A stretch of 35,960 nt of DNA. It comes from Bacillota bacterium (lineage in GTDB: Bacteria; Bacillota; Clostridia; Lachnospirales; CAG-274). Below the pieces are notes generated by a model. It saw nothing but the letters and a program-made list of their open reading frames with translations, ran no database searches and was not told the DNA's origin. The stretch covers positions 1 to 35,960 of the forward strand of contig JAFSVK010000041.1 of assembly GCA_017444985.1 (NCBI GenBank), written 5' to 3'. Position numbers and translations under genes: made by a program. Each line of letters starts with the position of its first letter. The stretch's first letter is position 1. Below are positions 1-7,622 of this stretch, piece by piece.

Positions 1-426
1 CGCCTTAAATCTTCTTTCCAAAGCAAAAATAATAAGGTCTGCGATAAATTTTTCCTCACAAGGATAATTTATCAGCAGCTCCGACCGCTTTTGCTGTGAC
101 AGCGTTTCATCATCGGCAACAAGCGTGTAAAGCTCCCGTGCCGCCATATCCTTATCGTAAAGACAAGGCAGCAGGAACTCCCGAACATCAAGAACCAACT
201 TGTTAAAGTTTGATGTGCTGCGTGCGTAAAATCTGACTATCTTCGGGCTGACTGCCGCTGTACCTTTTAGCCAACGGCACACCCGACCGTTATCGAAGAA
301 AAAATCTTCATTCTTCTCAACAAAATAGCCAAAAAGATTGCAGATAAAATTCACTTGATTTAGGCGTTTACTCTCCCTTATGTAGCTGTCTATCACGGAC
401 ATCAAATTTTTAAAATTAAGTTTCAA
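1..426 (-). CDS. Partial uncharacterised protein of the integrated element
   Basis: An open frame of 142 codons reads leftward and runs off the window edge, so the C-terminus is missing. The start is taken as TTG at 426 because GGGGG lies seven bases before it; an in-frame ATG at 402 has no comparable site. The visible protein is soluble-looking, rich in Lys, Asp and aromatic residues, and has no signal peptide or membrane segment. Its middle carries a W-L-K-G-T motif after an F-F-F-D-N-G run, and then a stretch rich in Arg, Leu and Asp. I do not recognise the family. It is divergent from the serine recombinase at 622 and shares its codon style (CGC/CGT Arg, GCG Ala), unlike the rest of the window, so it most likely belongs to the same mobile element. 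Function unknown. Confidence 0.6.
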   Translation of the reverse strand, partial: MKLNFKNLMSVIDSYIRESKRLNQVNFICNLFGYFVEKNEDFFFDNGRVCRWLKGTAAVSPKIVRFYARSTSNFNKLVLDVREFLLPCLYDKDMAARELYTLVADDETLSQQKRSELLINYPCEEKFIADLIIFALERRFKA

Positions 427-539
427 ATTTATTCCCCCTAACTAAAAAAAGCAGAAATATAGCAATTTCCACTCAATGATATACCGCCGAAAATATCTTA
501 TAATGGTAGTATAAAAAATTTTATTACGGCGGATAGGTA

Positions 540-568
540 TTTACTTTTATGTGAATGTATAGTACAAT
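540..568 (+). promoter_or_regulatory. Candidate sigma-A promoter of the serine recombinase
   Basis: TTTACT and TACAAT are separated by exactly 17 bases, and the -10 ends 53 bases before the ATG at 622. Just upstream, CCGCCG near 485 and CGGCGG near 528 form a spaced inverted repeat in the divergent intergenic region, which could be an operator or a recombinase site. Inference from consensus only. Confidence 0.5.
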
Positions 569-621
569 GTTATTATGCAAATACATCAATGCTTATCCGC
601 TGTGGAAAGGATAGAAAAACT

Positions 622-2214
622 ATGAAAAAACAGCAGATAAAAAAAGCGGCGTTATATTGCCGTTTAAGCAGAGATGACGAATATATGGGCGAAAGTATGA
701 GTATACAATCTCAAAAAACAATGCTCGCCCAGTATGCTAAAAGCAACGGTTTTTGCGAATACGAATTTTATGCGGATGACGGTTACACGGGCACCAATTT
801 CAATCGCCCCGATTTTCAAAGAATGATCGAGGATATTGAAAACGGTCAAATATCAACGGTAATAGTCAAGGACTTATCCCGATTGGGCAGAGAATATCTG
901 CAAACAGGCTATTACACCGAGATATTTTTCCCCGATAATGATATTCGTTTCATTGCTATCAACGATAATGTAGACAGCGACTGCGGCGAAAATGAGTTTA
1001 CGCCGTTCAAGAATATCATTAATGAATGGTACGCAAAAGACACAAGCCGCAAGGTACGTTCGGCTATCAGGGCAAGGGCAAAAAACGGCGAATACACGGG
1101 CAGCCGCCCTGCGTTTGGCTATACCAAAGAAAAAGATAACTGCCACCGCCTTATCCCCGATGAAAATACCGCACATATCGTGAAAACTATGTTTCAAATG
1201 GCTTTGGAGGGTACAAGGTGCTATGATATAGCGCAATACCTTAAAAAGCATGGTATTCCCACACCGAGAGCCTATACAGACCGCACAAAAACAAATCATT
1301 TTGTGGACTCGACCAAGTATCCTTGTGATTGGTCAAAAACTTCCGTTTATCAGATATTGAGCAATCCTATCTATACGGGAAATCTTGTTCAATGCCGCAA
1401 AAGGGTAAAATCTTTCAAGAATAAAAAACTTATCTTTACAGACCCAAGCGAATGGATAACGGCTGAAAATACGCACGAAGCACTTGTTTCACAAGAGGTT
1501 TTTGACCTTGTTCAAGACCGCATAAGTGTAAAAAAGCCGAAATATCCGTTAAATCCCAACAATATTTACAGAGGATTGATGGTCTGCGGCGAATGCGGCA
1601 ACAAAATGGTTTGGCAGCACGATAAACGAAAATCACATATCGGCTATTATTCCTGTAATCTTTACAAGCGTTACGGCGGAGAAGAATGTACTTTCCATCA
1701 CATAAGGGTCGAAACCCTTAACGAAATAGTGCTTGAAAGCATCAAGTCAAACGCTGCACTTGCAGCAGCTGATGAGGAAAAATACATACAGTATCTTGTC
1801 AGTCAAGCAGAAATGAAATTCAGCGTTGAAAATGCCGCCAACGAAAAGGAAGTAGCCAAGATAAAAAAGCGTATTGAAGAGATCGACAAACTGATTTTGA
1901 AGATTTACGAGGATAACGCTTTTGGCAGAATATCCGATGAACGCTTTACATCACTTTCCGAAAGTCTTGAAACCGAGCAAAAGGAATTGAAACAGCGATT
2001 GACCGAGATTGCCGCATATAAACGCAAAATGAACAATAAGGCTGTAGAGTGCGGGCAGTATGCCAACCTTATAAAAGAATATACCGACATAACGGAATTG
2101 ACCGCCGAAGTCCTTAATCAGCTTATTGAAAAAATCGTTATTCACGAATATATCAATGACGGAGAAAGGCTGAAAGAGGTCGAAATATATTACAGATTTG
2201 TCGGTCACATCTGA
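622..2214 (+). CDS. Large serine recombinase (TndX/TnpX-like)
   Basis: A 530-residue site-specific recombinase expected to excise and integrate a mobile element through a 5'-phosphoserine intermediate. The N-terminal resolvase domain begins with YCRLSRDDE, placing the nucleophile at about Ser16, and continues with the VKDLSRLGRE region around residues 85-95. The central recombinase domain is followed by a zinc ribbon (CGECGNK, then YYSC and a later Cys, about residues 325-365), a Glu/Lys-rich coiled coil at about 395-490, and a C-terminal IEKIVIHEY...YYRFVG segment of the DUF4368 type. This architecture and length match clostridial transposon and ICE recombinases such as TnpX and TndX. I chose ATG 622 because AAAGGAT precedes it; an upstream in-frame ATG at 589 lacks a site. 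Codon use (CGC Arg, ATT/ATC Ile) differs from the chromosomal genes here, consistent with transfer. The stop codon is almost at the inferred element end. Confidence 0.93.
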   Translation: MKKQQIKKAALYCRLSRDDEYMGESMSIQSQKTMLAQYAKSNGFCEYEFYADDGYTGTNFNRPDFQRMIEDIENGQISTVIVKDLSRLGREYLQTGYYTEIFFPDNDIRFIAINDNVDSDCGENEFTPFKNIINEWYAKDTSRKVRSAIRARAKNGEYTGSRPAFGYTKEKDNCHRLIPDENTAHIVKTMFQMALEGTRCYDIAQYLKKHGIPTPRAYTDRTKTNHFVDSTKYPCDWSKTSVYQILSNPIYTGNLVQCRKRVKSFKNKKLIFTDPSEWITAENTHEALVSQEVFDLVQDRISVKKPKYPLNPNNIYRGLMVCGECGNKMVWQHDKRKSHIGYYSCNLYKRYGGEECTFHHIRVETLNEIVLESIKSNAALAAADEEKYIQYLVSQAEMKFSVENAANEKEVAKIKKRIEEIDKLILKIYEDNAFGRISDERFTSLSESLETEQKELKQRLTEIAAYKRKMNNKAVECGQYANLIKEYTDITELTAEVLNQLIEKIVIHEYINDGERLKEVEIYYRFVGHI

Positions 2215-2246
2215 TAATTTATCGGGCGGCGAGTGTTCCGCAATGG
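2212..2246. mobile_element. Inferred right end of the element / insertion junction
   Basis: The recombinase stop (2212-2214) is followed within about 30 bases by a frame encoding the interior of a DUF6273-type protein (V-P-Q-W-I-T-R-P-Y at 2235 onwards) with no start codon or ribosome binding site. The sharp change from element-style to chromosome-style coding places the junction here. TndX/TnpX-class elements carry the recombinase gene at one end, which fits. The exact crossover cannot be fixed without the left end, which lies outside the window. Confidence 0.55.
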
Positions 2247-3032
2247 ATTACTCGCCCCTACGATAATGAAGCGGGTTTTTTAAATGAGTTTACCGATAAC
2301 GAGAAAAAATTAATAAAGACCGTAAATCAAAAGCAGATATTGGATAAAAACGAATACAGTACAGAGGATGCCGAGAATTATCACATTTTCCATGTGGAAA
2401 GAGACGGTTATTACACTGTTTCTCCCATAGATCATTTGCTTCAAAATTACGACAGCGCATACTGTGAATATTCCGATGATAAAGTCTTTTTGCTTGATGT
2501 AAAGCAGGCTTACGAGCTTTATAAGAATTTTGGAGATTACCTTGCCGCAGAGCCTACGGAAAAAGCCGTGAAACATGTAAGGGAAAACTCGGGTACGATA
2601 TATGCCTATGTTCATGAATGGAGCTATTTCCTAAGAACTCCCAGTAATCATATGAACGGCAGCAACGAAGTGCGCACCGTCAGACAACGCTCGGACAGTA
2701 CCGAAACATTTAACATCTATGAAGACCAAGCCTATGATTATAGTGGCATTCGTCCCGCTTTTTACCTTGATACAAATAAAGCTTATGTTTTAAGCGGCAG
2801 CGGTTCAGCCTCGGACCCTTATGTCTTATACGATGGCATTTTGGGAGATGTAAATTCGGATTCTGTAGTGGATGCCAAGGATAGCACTCTTATATTACAA
2901 CATATAAGCGGTGTTACGACTATAGAAGGCGAAAGCCTTTCATTAGGGGATGTTAACAAGGATAAAACCATAGATGCCAAGGATGCCTCTTTAATACTTC
3001 AATATGTTGTGGGAACCTCTAAAAAGTCATAA
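2223..3032 (+). pseudogene. 5'-truncated DUF6273-dockerin protein
   Basis: The open frame lacks an N-terminus: it runs in frame from the recombinase end without a start codon preceded by a ribosome binding site. The first part (W-I-T-R-P-Y, F-L-N-E-F, D-N-E-K-K-L; DKVFLLDVKQAY; WSYFLRTPS; SGIRPAFYLD) matches the pattern of the DUF6273 domain found in surface proteins of gut Firmicutes. The last 65 residues are a type I dockerin: two calcium-binding repeats, GDVNSDSVVDAKD and GDVNKDKTIDAKD, each followed by an LILQ helix. Dockerins bind cohesins, so the intact protein was probably secreted and attached to a cohesin scaffold or the cell surface. The final residues GTSKKS and the stop are encoded by the left terminal repeat of the MITE at 3011. 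Truncation is attributed to insertion of the upstream element. An internal restart, for example at TTG 2340, cannot be excluded but would lack a signal peptide. Confidence 0.75.
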
Positions 3033-3166
3033 ATCGTAAAATTGGCTATCTTGCAAAGGTTAGTCGTCAATGTCTCTCACCAATGCTCTACATTGGCTTC
3101 GAGCCATTTCCCGGTCCTCGAACAAGAAGCTTAATTTTACTTCAATAGCACTTTTTAGAGCTCCCC
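3011..3166 (+). repeat. MITE-like interspersed repeat, copy A
   Basis: About 155 bp bounded by terminal inverted repeats: GGGAACCTCTAAAAAGT at the left and ACTTTTTAGAGCTCCC at the right. Inside lie GTAAAATTG/CAATTTTAC, CTTG/CAAG and CCAATG/CATTGG inverted pairs, so the whole unit can fold as one long hairpin or cruciform. It is nearly identical to copies at 12015 and 35822. It has no open frame, so any transposition would be in trans. Its left end forms the last six codons and the stop of the dockerin gene. Confidence 0.85.
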
Positions 3167-3196
3167 TTGTGGGGATCGTAAAATCATTCTAAAAGT

Positions 3197-3215
3197 TTGT
3201 TAAATATTTTAACAA
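3197..3215. promoter_or_regulatory. TTGTTAAA-TAT-TTTAACAA palindrome upstream of pgk
   Basis: Perfect 8-bp arms around a 3-bp centre, about 80 bp before the pgk -10. It resembles a Rex (NADH-sensing repressor) operator, TTGTTAA-N4-TTAACAA, but has one extra central base and lies far from the visible -10. Candidate operator only. Confidence 0.3.
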
Positions 3216-3296
3216 TTGCCTTTTTAGACAAATTATATATAGTAAAAAAATAAAATATTGTTAAAAAAGTATAGGGTAAAAACTAAACATATATGG

Positions 3297-3302
3297 TATA
3301 AT
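3297..3302 (+). promoter_or_regulatory. Candidate -10 box for pgk
   Basis: A consensus TATAAT lies 52 bases before the pgk ATG in an AT-rich stretch. The matching -35 position is poor. The region between the MITE (ending at 3166) and this box holds only the palindrome at 3197. Confidence 0.45.
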
Positions 3303-3354
3303 GATTAAGAAAGTGAATGCCGTTGCACAGAGTAACGAGCGAAAGGAGAAATTT

Positions 3355-4566
3355 ATGTTAAACAAAAAAAGTGTTGACGATTTGAAGGTAAAAGGCAAAA
3401 AAGTCCTTGTAAGATGTGACTTTAATGTACCTCTTCAAGATGGTGTTATCACTGACGAGAACAGAATAGTTGCAGCTCTTCCCACTATAAACAAGCTTAT
3501 AAGCGAAGGTGCAAAAGTTATACTTTGCTCCCATTTGGGAAAGCCCAAGGAACCCTCCGAGCAGTTCTCTCTTGCTCCTGTTGCAAAGAGACTTTCAGAA
3601 AAGCTTGGTAAAGAGGTAGTTTTTGCGGCTGATGATACCGTAGTAGGCGAAAATGCAAAGGCAGCCGTTGCCAATATGGCTGAGGGAGATGTGGTTCTTC
3701 TTCAAAACACACGTTTCCGCAAGGAAGAAACAAAGAATGAAGAAGCTTTCAGCAAGGATCTTGCATCCCTTGCAGATATATATGTAAACGATGCTTTCGG
3801 TTCATCTCACAGAGCACACTGCTCAACCGTTGGTGTTACCCGGTTTGTTGACGAGTGTGCCGTAGGTTACCTTATGCAAAAGGAAATTGAGTACCTCGGT
3901 AATGCCGTAAATAATCCCGTAAGACCTTTTGTTGCCATCCTTGGCGGTGCAAAGGTAAGTGATAAGATAGCAGTTATAAACAACCTTCTTGAAAAGGTAG
4001 ACACCATTCTTATAGGTGGCGGTATGGCATATACCTTCTTTAAGGCTATGGGCTACAATGTAGGTAAGAGCCTTCTTGAAGAGGACAAGATGGAATACGC
4101 TCTTGAAATGCTTAAAAAGGCAAAAGAAAAGGGTGTTAACTTCCTTCTTCCTATTGATACCGTAGTATCAAGCGAGTTTGGTCAGGGTAAGCCTCATCAC
4201 ACCGTTGATGTACCTACAGAGCAGGGTCAGCCCTATATCTCAGACGATGAAGAAGGTCTTGATATAGGTGAGAAGACAAGAGAGCTTTTTGCAAGTGAAG
4301 TTGCAAAGGCTAAGACTGTAGTATGGAACGGACCTATGGGCGTATTTGAGATACCCGACTATGCTGTAGGAACAAAGGCTGTAGCTAAGGCTCTTGCAGA
4401 CAACAAAGATGCTACTACAATTATAGGCGGTGGCGACTCTGCGGCTGCTGTAAATCAGATGGGCTTTGGCGATAAGGTATCCCATGTATCCACAGGTGGC
4501 GGCGCTTCCTTGGAATTCCTTGAGGGTAAGGAACTTCCCGGCGTATCCGCAGCTGACGATAAGTAA
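3355..4566 (+). CDS. pgk: Phosphoglycerate kinase
   Basis: Glycolytic enzyme of the cytosol that transfers phosphate from 1,3-bisphosphoglycerate to ADP. The 403-residue length fits the family. The N-terminal substrate domain shows [11 protein letters not shown], the basic patch SHLGKP and the [11 protein letters not shown] motif. The C-terminal nucleotide domain shows [19 protein letters not shown] and the terminal GGGDSAAAV and STGGGASLE loops. All catalytic motifs appear intact. ATG 3355 is preferred because AAAGGAG lies seven bases upstream; an in-frame ATG at 3301 overlaps the -10 box and has no site. Neighbouring glycolytic genes (gap, tpi, gpm) are not adjacent. The gene appears monocistronic, closed by the hairpin at 4577. 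Upstream it is bordered by a MITE and a palindrome that could be a redox operator. Confidence 0.98.
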   Translation: MLNKKSVDDLKVKGKKVLVRCDFNVPLQDGVITDENRIVAALPTINKLISEGAKVILCSHLGKPKEPSEQFSLAPVAKRLSEKLGKEVVFAADDTVVGENAKAAVANMAEGDVVLLQNTRFRKEETKNEEAFSKDLASLADIYVNDAFGSSHRAHCSTVGVTRFVDECAVGYLMQKEIEYLGNAVNNPVRPFVAILGGAKVSDKIAVINNLLEKVDTILIGGGMAYTFFKAMGYNVGKSLLEEDKMEYALEMLKKAKEKGVNFLLPIDTVVSSEFGQGKPHHTVDVPTEQGQPYISDDEEGLDIGEKTRELFASEVAKAKTVVWNGPMGVFEIPDYAVGTKAVAKALADNKDATTIIGGGDSAAAVNQMGFGDKVSHVSTGGGASLEFLEGKELPGVSAADDK

Positions 4567-4576
4567 AAAAAGATAT

Positions 4577-4609
4577 AAAAGCGAGGTCATATTTGACTTC
4601 GCTTTTTTT
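4577..4609 (+). terminator. Rho-independent terminator of pgk
   Basis: AAGCGAGGTC and GACTTCGCTT pair with one mismatch around an ATATTT loop, followed by an uninterrupted T run, 11 bases after the pgk stop. Confidence 0.85.
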
Positions 4610-4642
4610 AGAGATATTCAATATTGATAGTCCGCAGAAAAC

Positions 4643-4658
4643 TTTAGAGGTACCCATA
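4643..4658. repeat. Solo MITE-type terminal repeat relic
   Basis: TTTAGAGGTACCCATA matches the right terminal repeat seen at 18110-18125 and in the full elements, but no partner end or element body is visible next to it. Probably a decayed copy, or a chance match. Confidence 0.35.
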
Positions 4659-4693
4659 AATTATTACAAATTTCGTACTATTGTAATTATAGA

Positions 4694-4722
4694 TTGAAAA
4701 CAGAAGATAAATATTGTAAAAT
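4694..4722 (+). promoter_or_regulatory. Sigma-A promoter of the 4796 gene
   Basis: TTGAAA, 17 bases, TAAAAT. The start point would fall near 4729, leaving a leader of about 65 bases that contains the duplicated palindromic 15-mer at 4743-4772. Confidence 0.65.
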
Positions 4723-4742
4723 AACATTTGAAAACTATTCGG

Positions 4743-4772
4743 GGGGAAACTTGTTTCGGGGAAACCTGTTTC
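4743..4772 (+). repeat. Two tandem 15-mers with internal dyad in a 5' leader
   Basis: GGGGAAACTTGTTTC is followed directly by GGGGAAACCTGTTTC. Each unit contains GAAAC-NN-GTTTC dyad symmetry. The pair lies in the inferred leader between promoter and ribosome binding site, so it could be a repressor site or a small RNA structure affecting translation. Confidence 0.6.
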
Positions 4773-4795
4773 ACCGACTTTGAAAGGAGAAAACT

Positions 4796-6355
4796 ATGGA
4801 TAACGAGTATATGAATAACGGAAACGGCAATTCTTTTGCCGATCCTAACAATCAGCAAAATCCCAATGCAGGTGGACAGTACGGTGCACCTCAGGGTGGA
4901 CAGCCCTACGACGCACCTCAAGGCGGACAGCAGTTTGGTGGCCCTCAGCAGTTTGGCGGTCCTCAACCCTTCGGTGGCTTTGAGCCTCCCAAAAAGAGCA
5001 ACAAAGGTCTTGCCATAGGTATAGGCGTTGTTGTGGGTGTTGTGGCTTTAGCGGGCATAGGCATTGGTGCCTACACACTTTTAAAGCCTAAGGCTACGGG
5101 AAAGGTGGCTGTTGAAAAGGCATTTACAAATGCTTTAAAGAGCGATAAGCTTATGAATACCCTTGCAGCCGATCCCGAATTGTTGCAAAAAACAGGTGCT
5201 ACCGTAGGCGGTAAATTAGGTTATCAGGGCTATTCCTTTGATTTTGAGGTAGCAAACGATCCCGCTAAAAATGTATTTTCCGAGGATCTTACATTAAATG
5301 TAGGTACATCTTTAAATGTAAAGGCTGTACTTGATGATGATGAGATAAAGGTACAGCTTCCCGCAGTTATGGGCAGTGACTATATACTTTACAACTATAA
5401 AGCAGATGACAATAACGGCTTTATAACGGAAGTATATGATGAAATGGGCATTACCGAAGAACAGGCTACAAAGTTTTTAGCCTCCGTATTCCAGGGTGCC
5501 GATTACGACAAAATGCAAAAGCAGGTAGAGGAAGCCAATAAGAAGATTTGGGACAGTATCGAACTTGAGCCTGTAGAGGCAAAGGAATGTGAGATAAACG
5601 GCAAAACAAAGCAATGCGACGGTTATCTTATAAACATTGATAAGGACCTTATAAACCTTGTTATAGACAATTATGCGCCTCTCTACAAAGACAGCTATGA
5701 TATGGCTGCTTCCATGTCGACATCCGGAGCGGAGGTGCCTTCCTTTGATGAGCTTGTAAGCCAGCTTAAAAGTGAGGTAGGCGACATTCCCGAAATGAAG
5801 CTTACAATGTATGTTGACAATGAGTATCTTGCAGCCCTTGTATTTAAATGCGGTGCCATAAAGGGACAGTACTCCGATACAGACCCCTTTACACTTGAGC
5901 TTGATTTCTTAGGTGGCTCTACACCTACGGAAAATATGAGACTTTTATACAACGATCAGAAGGTTGCGGAGATAGAAGGTTCAAGTAAGGACGGCGTAGA
6001 AAACAGAAAGCTCTATATTCAGGATATGAAACTTATAGAGACCGACTACGACACAAAGAGCGGAGATCTTACCTTAAAGAGCAACTCTCTTATAGGAGTG
6101 GATGCAAAGGCTAAGTTCCTTGAAAAGGACGGAGGCTTTGACTTTGAGCTTGAATCTCTTTCCGTTAAGGGTGAGAGCATAGATGTGGATTGTAAGCTTT
6201 ACCTTAAGCAGGGTGCCGAAATAGCTGAAATAGATGAAAGCGGAAAAGCTATTGATATAGGTAAGATGTCTAAGAGCGAAATAGCCGATGCCGTAGAGGG
6301 CAATTGGAATCTTGACGCATTTAACGACCTTTCAACTGCTTTAAGATCCATGTAA
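4796..6355 (+). CDS. Uncharacterised anchored extracytoplasmic protein
   Basis: A 519-residue protein with three parts. Residues 1-65 are low-complexity cytosolic sequence rich in Gly, Gln, Pro and Asn, with repeats of the type APQGGQ and QFGGPQ. Residues about 73-95 form a single Gly/Val/Ala-rich membrane helix, preceded by PKKSNK, so the N-terminus should stay inside. The remaining 420 residues lie outside and are acidic, with alternating beta-prone segments and almost no cysteine except one pair near residues 262-271. I do not recognise a named domain. The layout resembles clostridial Gly/Gln-rich proteins with one helix and a beta-rich lipoprotein-like exterior. ATG 4796 has AAAGGAGA seven bases before it. 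The gene precedes two permease-like proteins by a short spacer, so a shared envelope role is possible but unproven. Confidence 0.8.
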   Translation: MDNEYMNNGNGNSFADPNNQQNPNAGGQYGAPQGGQPYDAPQGGQQFGGPQQFGGPQPFGGFEPPKKSNKGLAIGIGVVVGVVALAGIGIGAYTLLKPKATGKVAVEKAFTNALKSDKLMNTLAADPELLQKTGATVGGKLGYQGYSFDFEVANDPAKNVFSEDLTLNVGTSLNVKAVLDDDEIKVQLPAVMGSDYILYNYKADDNNGFITEVYDEMGITEEQATKFLASVFQGADYDKMQKQVEEANKKIWDSIELEPVEAKECEINGKTKQCDGYLINIDKDLINLVIDNYAPLYKDSYDMAASMSTSGAEVPSFDELVSQLKSEVGDIPEMKLTMYVDNEYLAALVFKCGAIKGQYSDTDPFTLELDFLGGSTPTENMRLLYNDQKVAEIEGSSKDGVENRKLYIQDMKLIETDYDTKSGDLTLKSNSLIGVDAKAKFLEKDGGFDFELESLSVKGESIDVDCKLYLKQGAEIAEIDESGKAIDIGKMSKSEIADAVEGNWNLDAFNDLSTALRSM

Positions 6356-6369
6356 TAAGTTGTTTTTTT

Positions 6370-6391
6370 GGAGCCGATGTATATCGGCTCC
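6370..6391 (+). terminator. Perfect hairpin between the 4796 and 6405 genes
   Basis: GGAGCCGAT-GTAT-ATCGGCTCC. It is followed only by TTTG and then the GAGG of the next gene, so it is probably a weak terminator or attenuator that limits read-through into the permease genes. Confidence 0.5.
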
Positions 6392-6404
6392 TTTGAGGTT
6401 TTAT

Positions 6405-7622
6405 ATGTTTTTACTTAATTTTCTCTTATTGGAATTTAAAAACGTATTTAAAAATATACTATACTCCTTTTGGGGCTTTGGGGTCTGTGCGGCTGTGATA
6501 GTGGCTGCCGCCTTGGGGATCGCCTTTTTTTCGGGGGGAGATGTTAAGCAAATAGCCTCTGTAGCTATTGCCATACCCGAGGGAAAGTCGGATGAAAGCG
6601 AGCTTATATTCTCTCTTGTAAACGGTATGGACTCTGTTTCACAGGTGTGTAGGGTAGAGAGCCTATCTTATGAAGAAGCGGATAAGGGTTTTAAAGAAGA
6701 TAAGTATATAGCTGTAGTTTATCTTTCGGATAACTTTGTAAGAGATGTATACAACGGCGTAAATACCACCGTTAAAATAAGGCTTAAGAACTCCGCTATG
6801 GGTACCGAAATTTTTAAAGAATTGGTGGAAAGCGGCGTATCTATGATAGATACCACAGAAGCCTCCGTATATGCCGCAAGTGATGAAAACCTGGGTATAG
6901 AGACTAAAATGAGCCAAAGAGATATTCAAAAACTCCTTACGGGTAAGTTTTTCGATGCCATATTTACCAGAAGCTCCTTTTATAAAAATGAGGAAATGAA
7001 GGGCTATGACAATATGACAAAGAATGAATTTTATTTCCTTGGAGCACTCATGAGCCTTTTGTTGGTGTTTATACTTAATTTTTCGGGCACCTACGAAGAT
7101 AAAACAAGGGCAGTAACGGAAAATTTTACATTTAAAAAGGTGGGTAGCCTCGGTATAAATACGGTAAAAGTTTTGGTAAGAGGCTTTTATTTATATGTAT
7201 TTTTGTGGCTTGTGCTCTTCCTTTTTGTGAAAATAGCCTCTATACAGGGTAAGGATAATATACAACTGCAAAGGTTTTTGCTTAATTTTAACATAAAATA
7301 TATTCTTTTTATATTGCCGGTATTGTCTCTTACAGCTTTTTTTCATTTGATATACACTTTTTTTGAAAATAAGTCCAACGGAGAAACGGTGGTGTTTTTC
7401 CTGATAGTTGTTCTCCTTGTGGGAGGCGGTTTATTTATACCCAAAACACAGATGCCTGCCTTAGTGGCAAAAGTTTCTGATTTCCTGCCTATATCGGTTT
7501 GGAAGGAAGGAATAAAAAACGGCTTGTACAATACTTTTGACGGGAAAAATATGCTTTATCAAGGCCTTATAGCACTTTTTGCTCTGATATTTTCCTGCTT
7601 TGCAAGGAGGAAAAGGGTATGA
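6405..7622 (+). CDS. ABC-2-like permease, first of a pair
   Basis: A 405-residue membrane protein. One helix at about residues 18-40 is followed by a roughly 170-residue extracytoplasmic region, then five or so hydrophobic helices between residue 205 and the end. That topology (helix, large loop, helix bundle) is typical of ABC-2 type permeases of the YhgE/CcmB-like superfamily. ATG 6405 has GAGG six bases upstream; the frame is open slightly further but only to a TTG inside the preceding hairpin. It overlaps the next gene by four bases (ATGA), so the two are translationally coupled and similar in layout, suggesting a heterodimer. No ATPase gene is adjacent, which is unusual for an ABC transporter. 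The substrate is unknown. Confidence 0.75.
   Translation: MFLLNFLLLEFKNVFKNILYSFWGFGVCAAVIVAAALGIAFFSGGDVKQIASVAIAIPEGKSDESELIFSLVNGMDSVSQVCRVESLSYEEADKGFKEDKYIAVVYLSDNFVRDVYNGVNTTVKIRLKNSAMGTEIFKELVESGVSMIDTTEASVYAASDENLGIETKMSQRDIQKLLTGKFFDAIFTRSSFYKNEEMKGYDNMTKNEFYFLGALMSLLLVFILNFSGTYEDKTRAVTENFTFKKVGSLGINTVKVLVRGFYLYVFLWLVLFLFVKIASIQGKDNIQLQRFLLNFNIKYILFILPVLSLTAFFHLIYTFFENKSNGETVVFFLIVVLLVGGGLFIPKTQMPALVAKVSDFLPISVWKEGIKNGLYNTFDGKNMLYQGLIALFALIFSCFARRKRV

Noticed and set aside
4743-4772. A CRISPR array or longer tandem repeat
   Set aside because: Only two adjacent units exist, with no spacers and no cas genes in the window.
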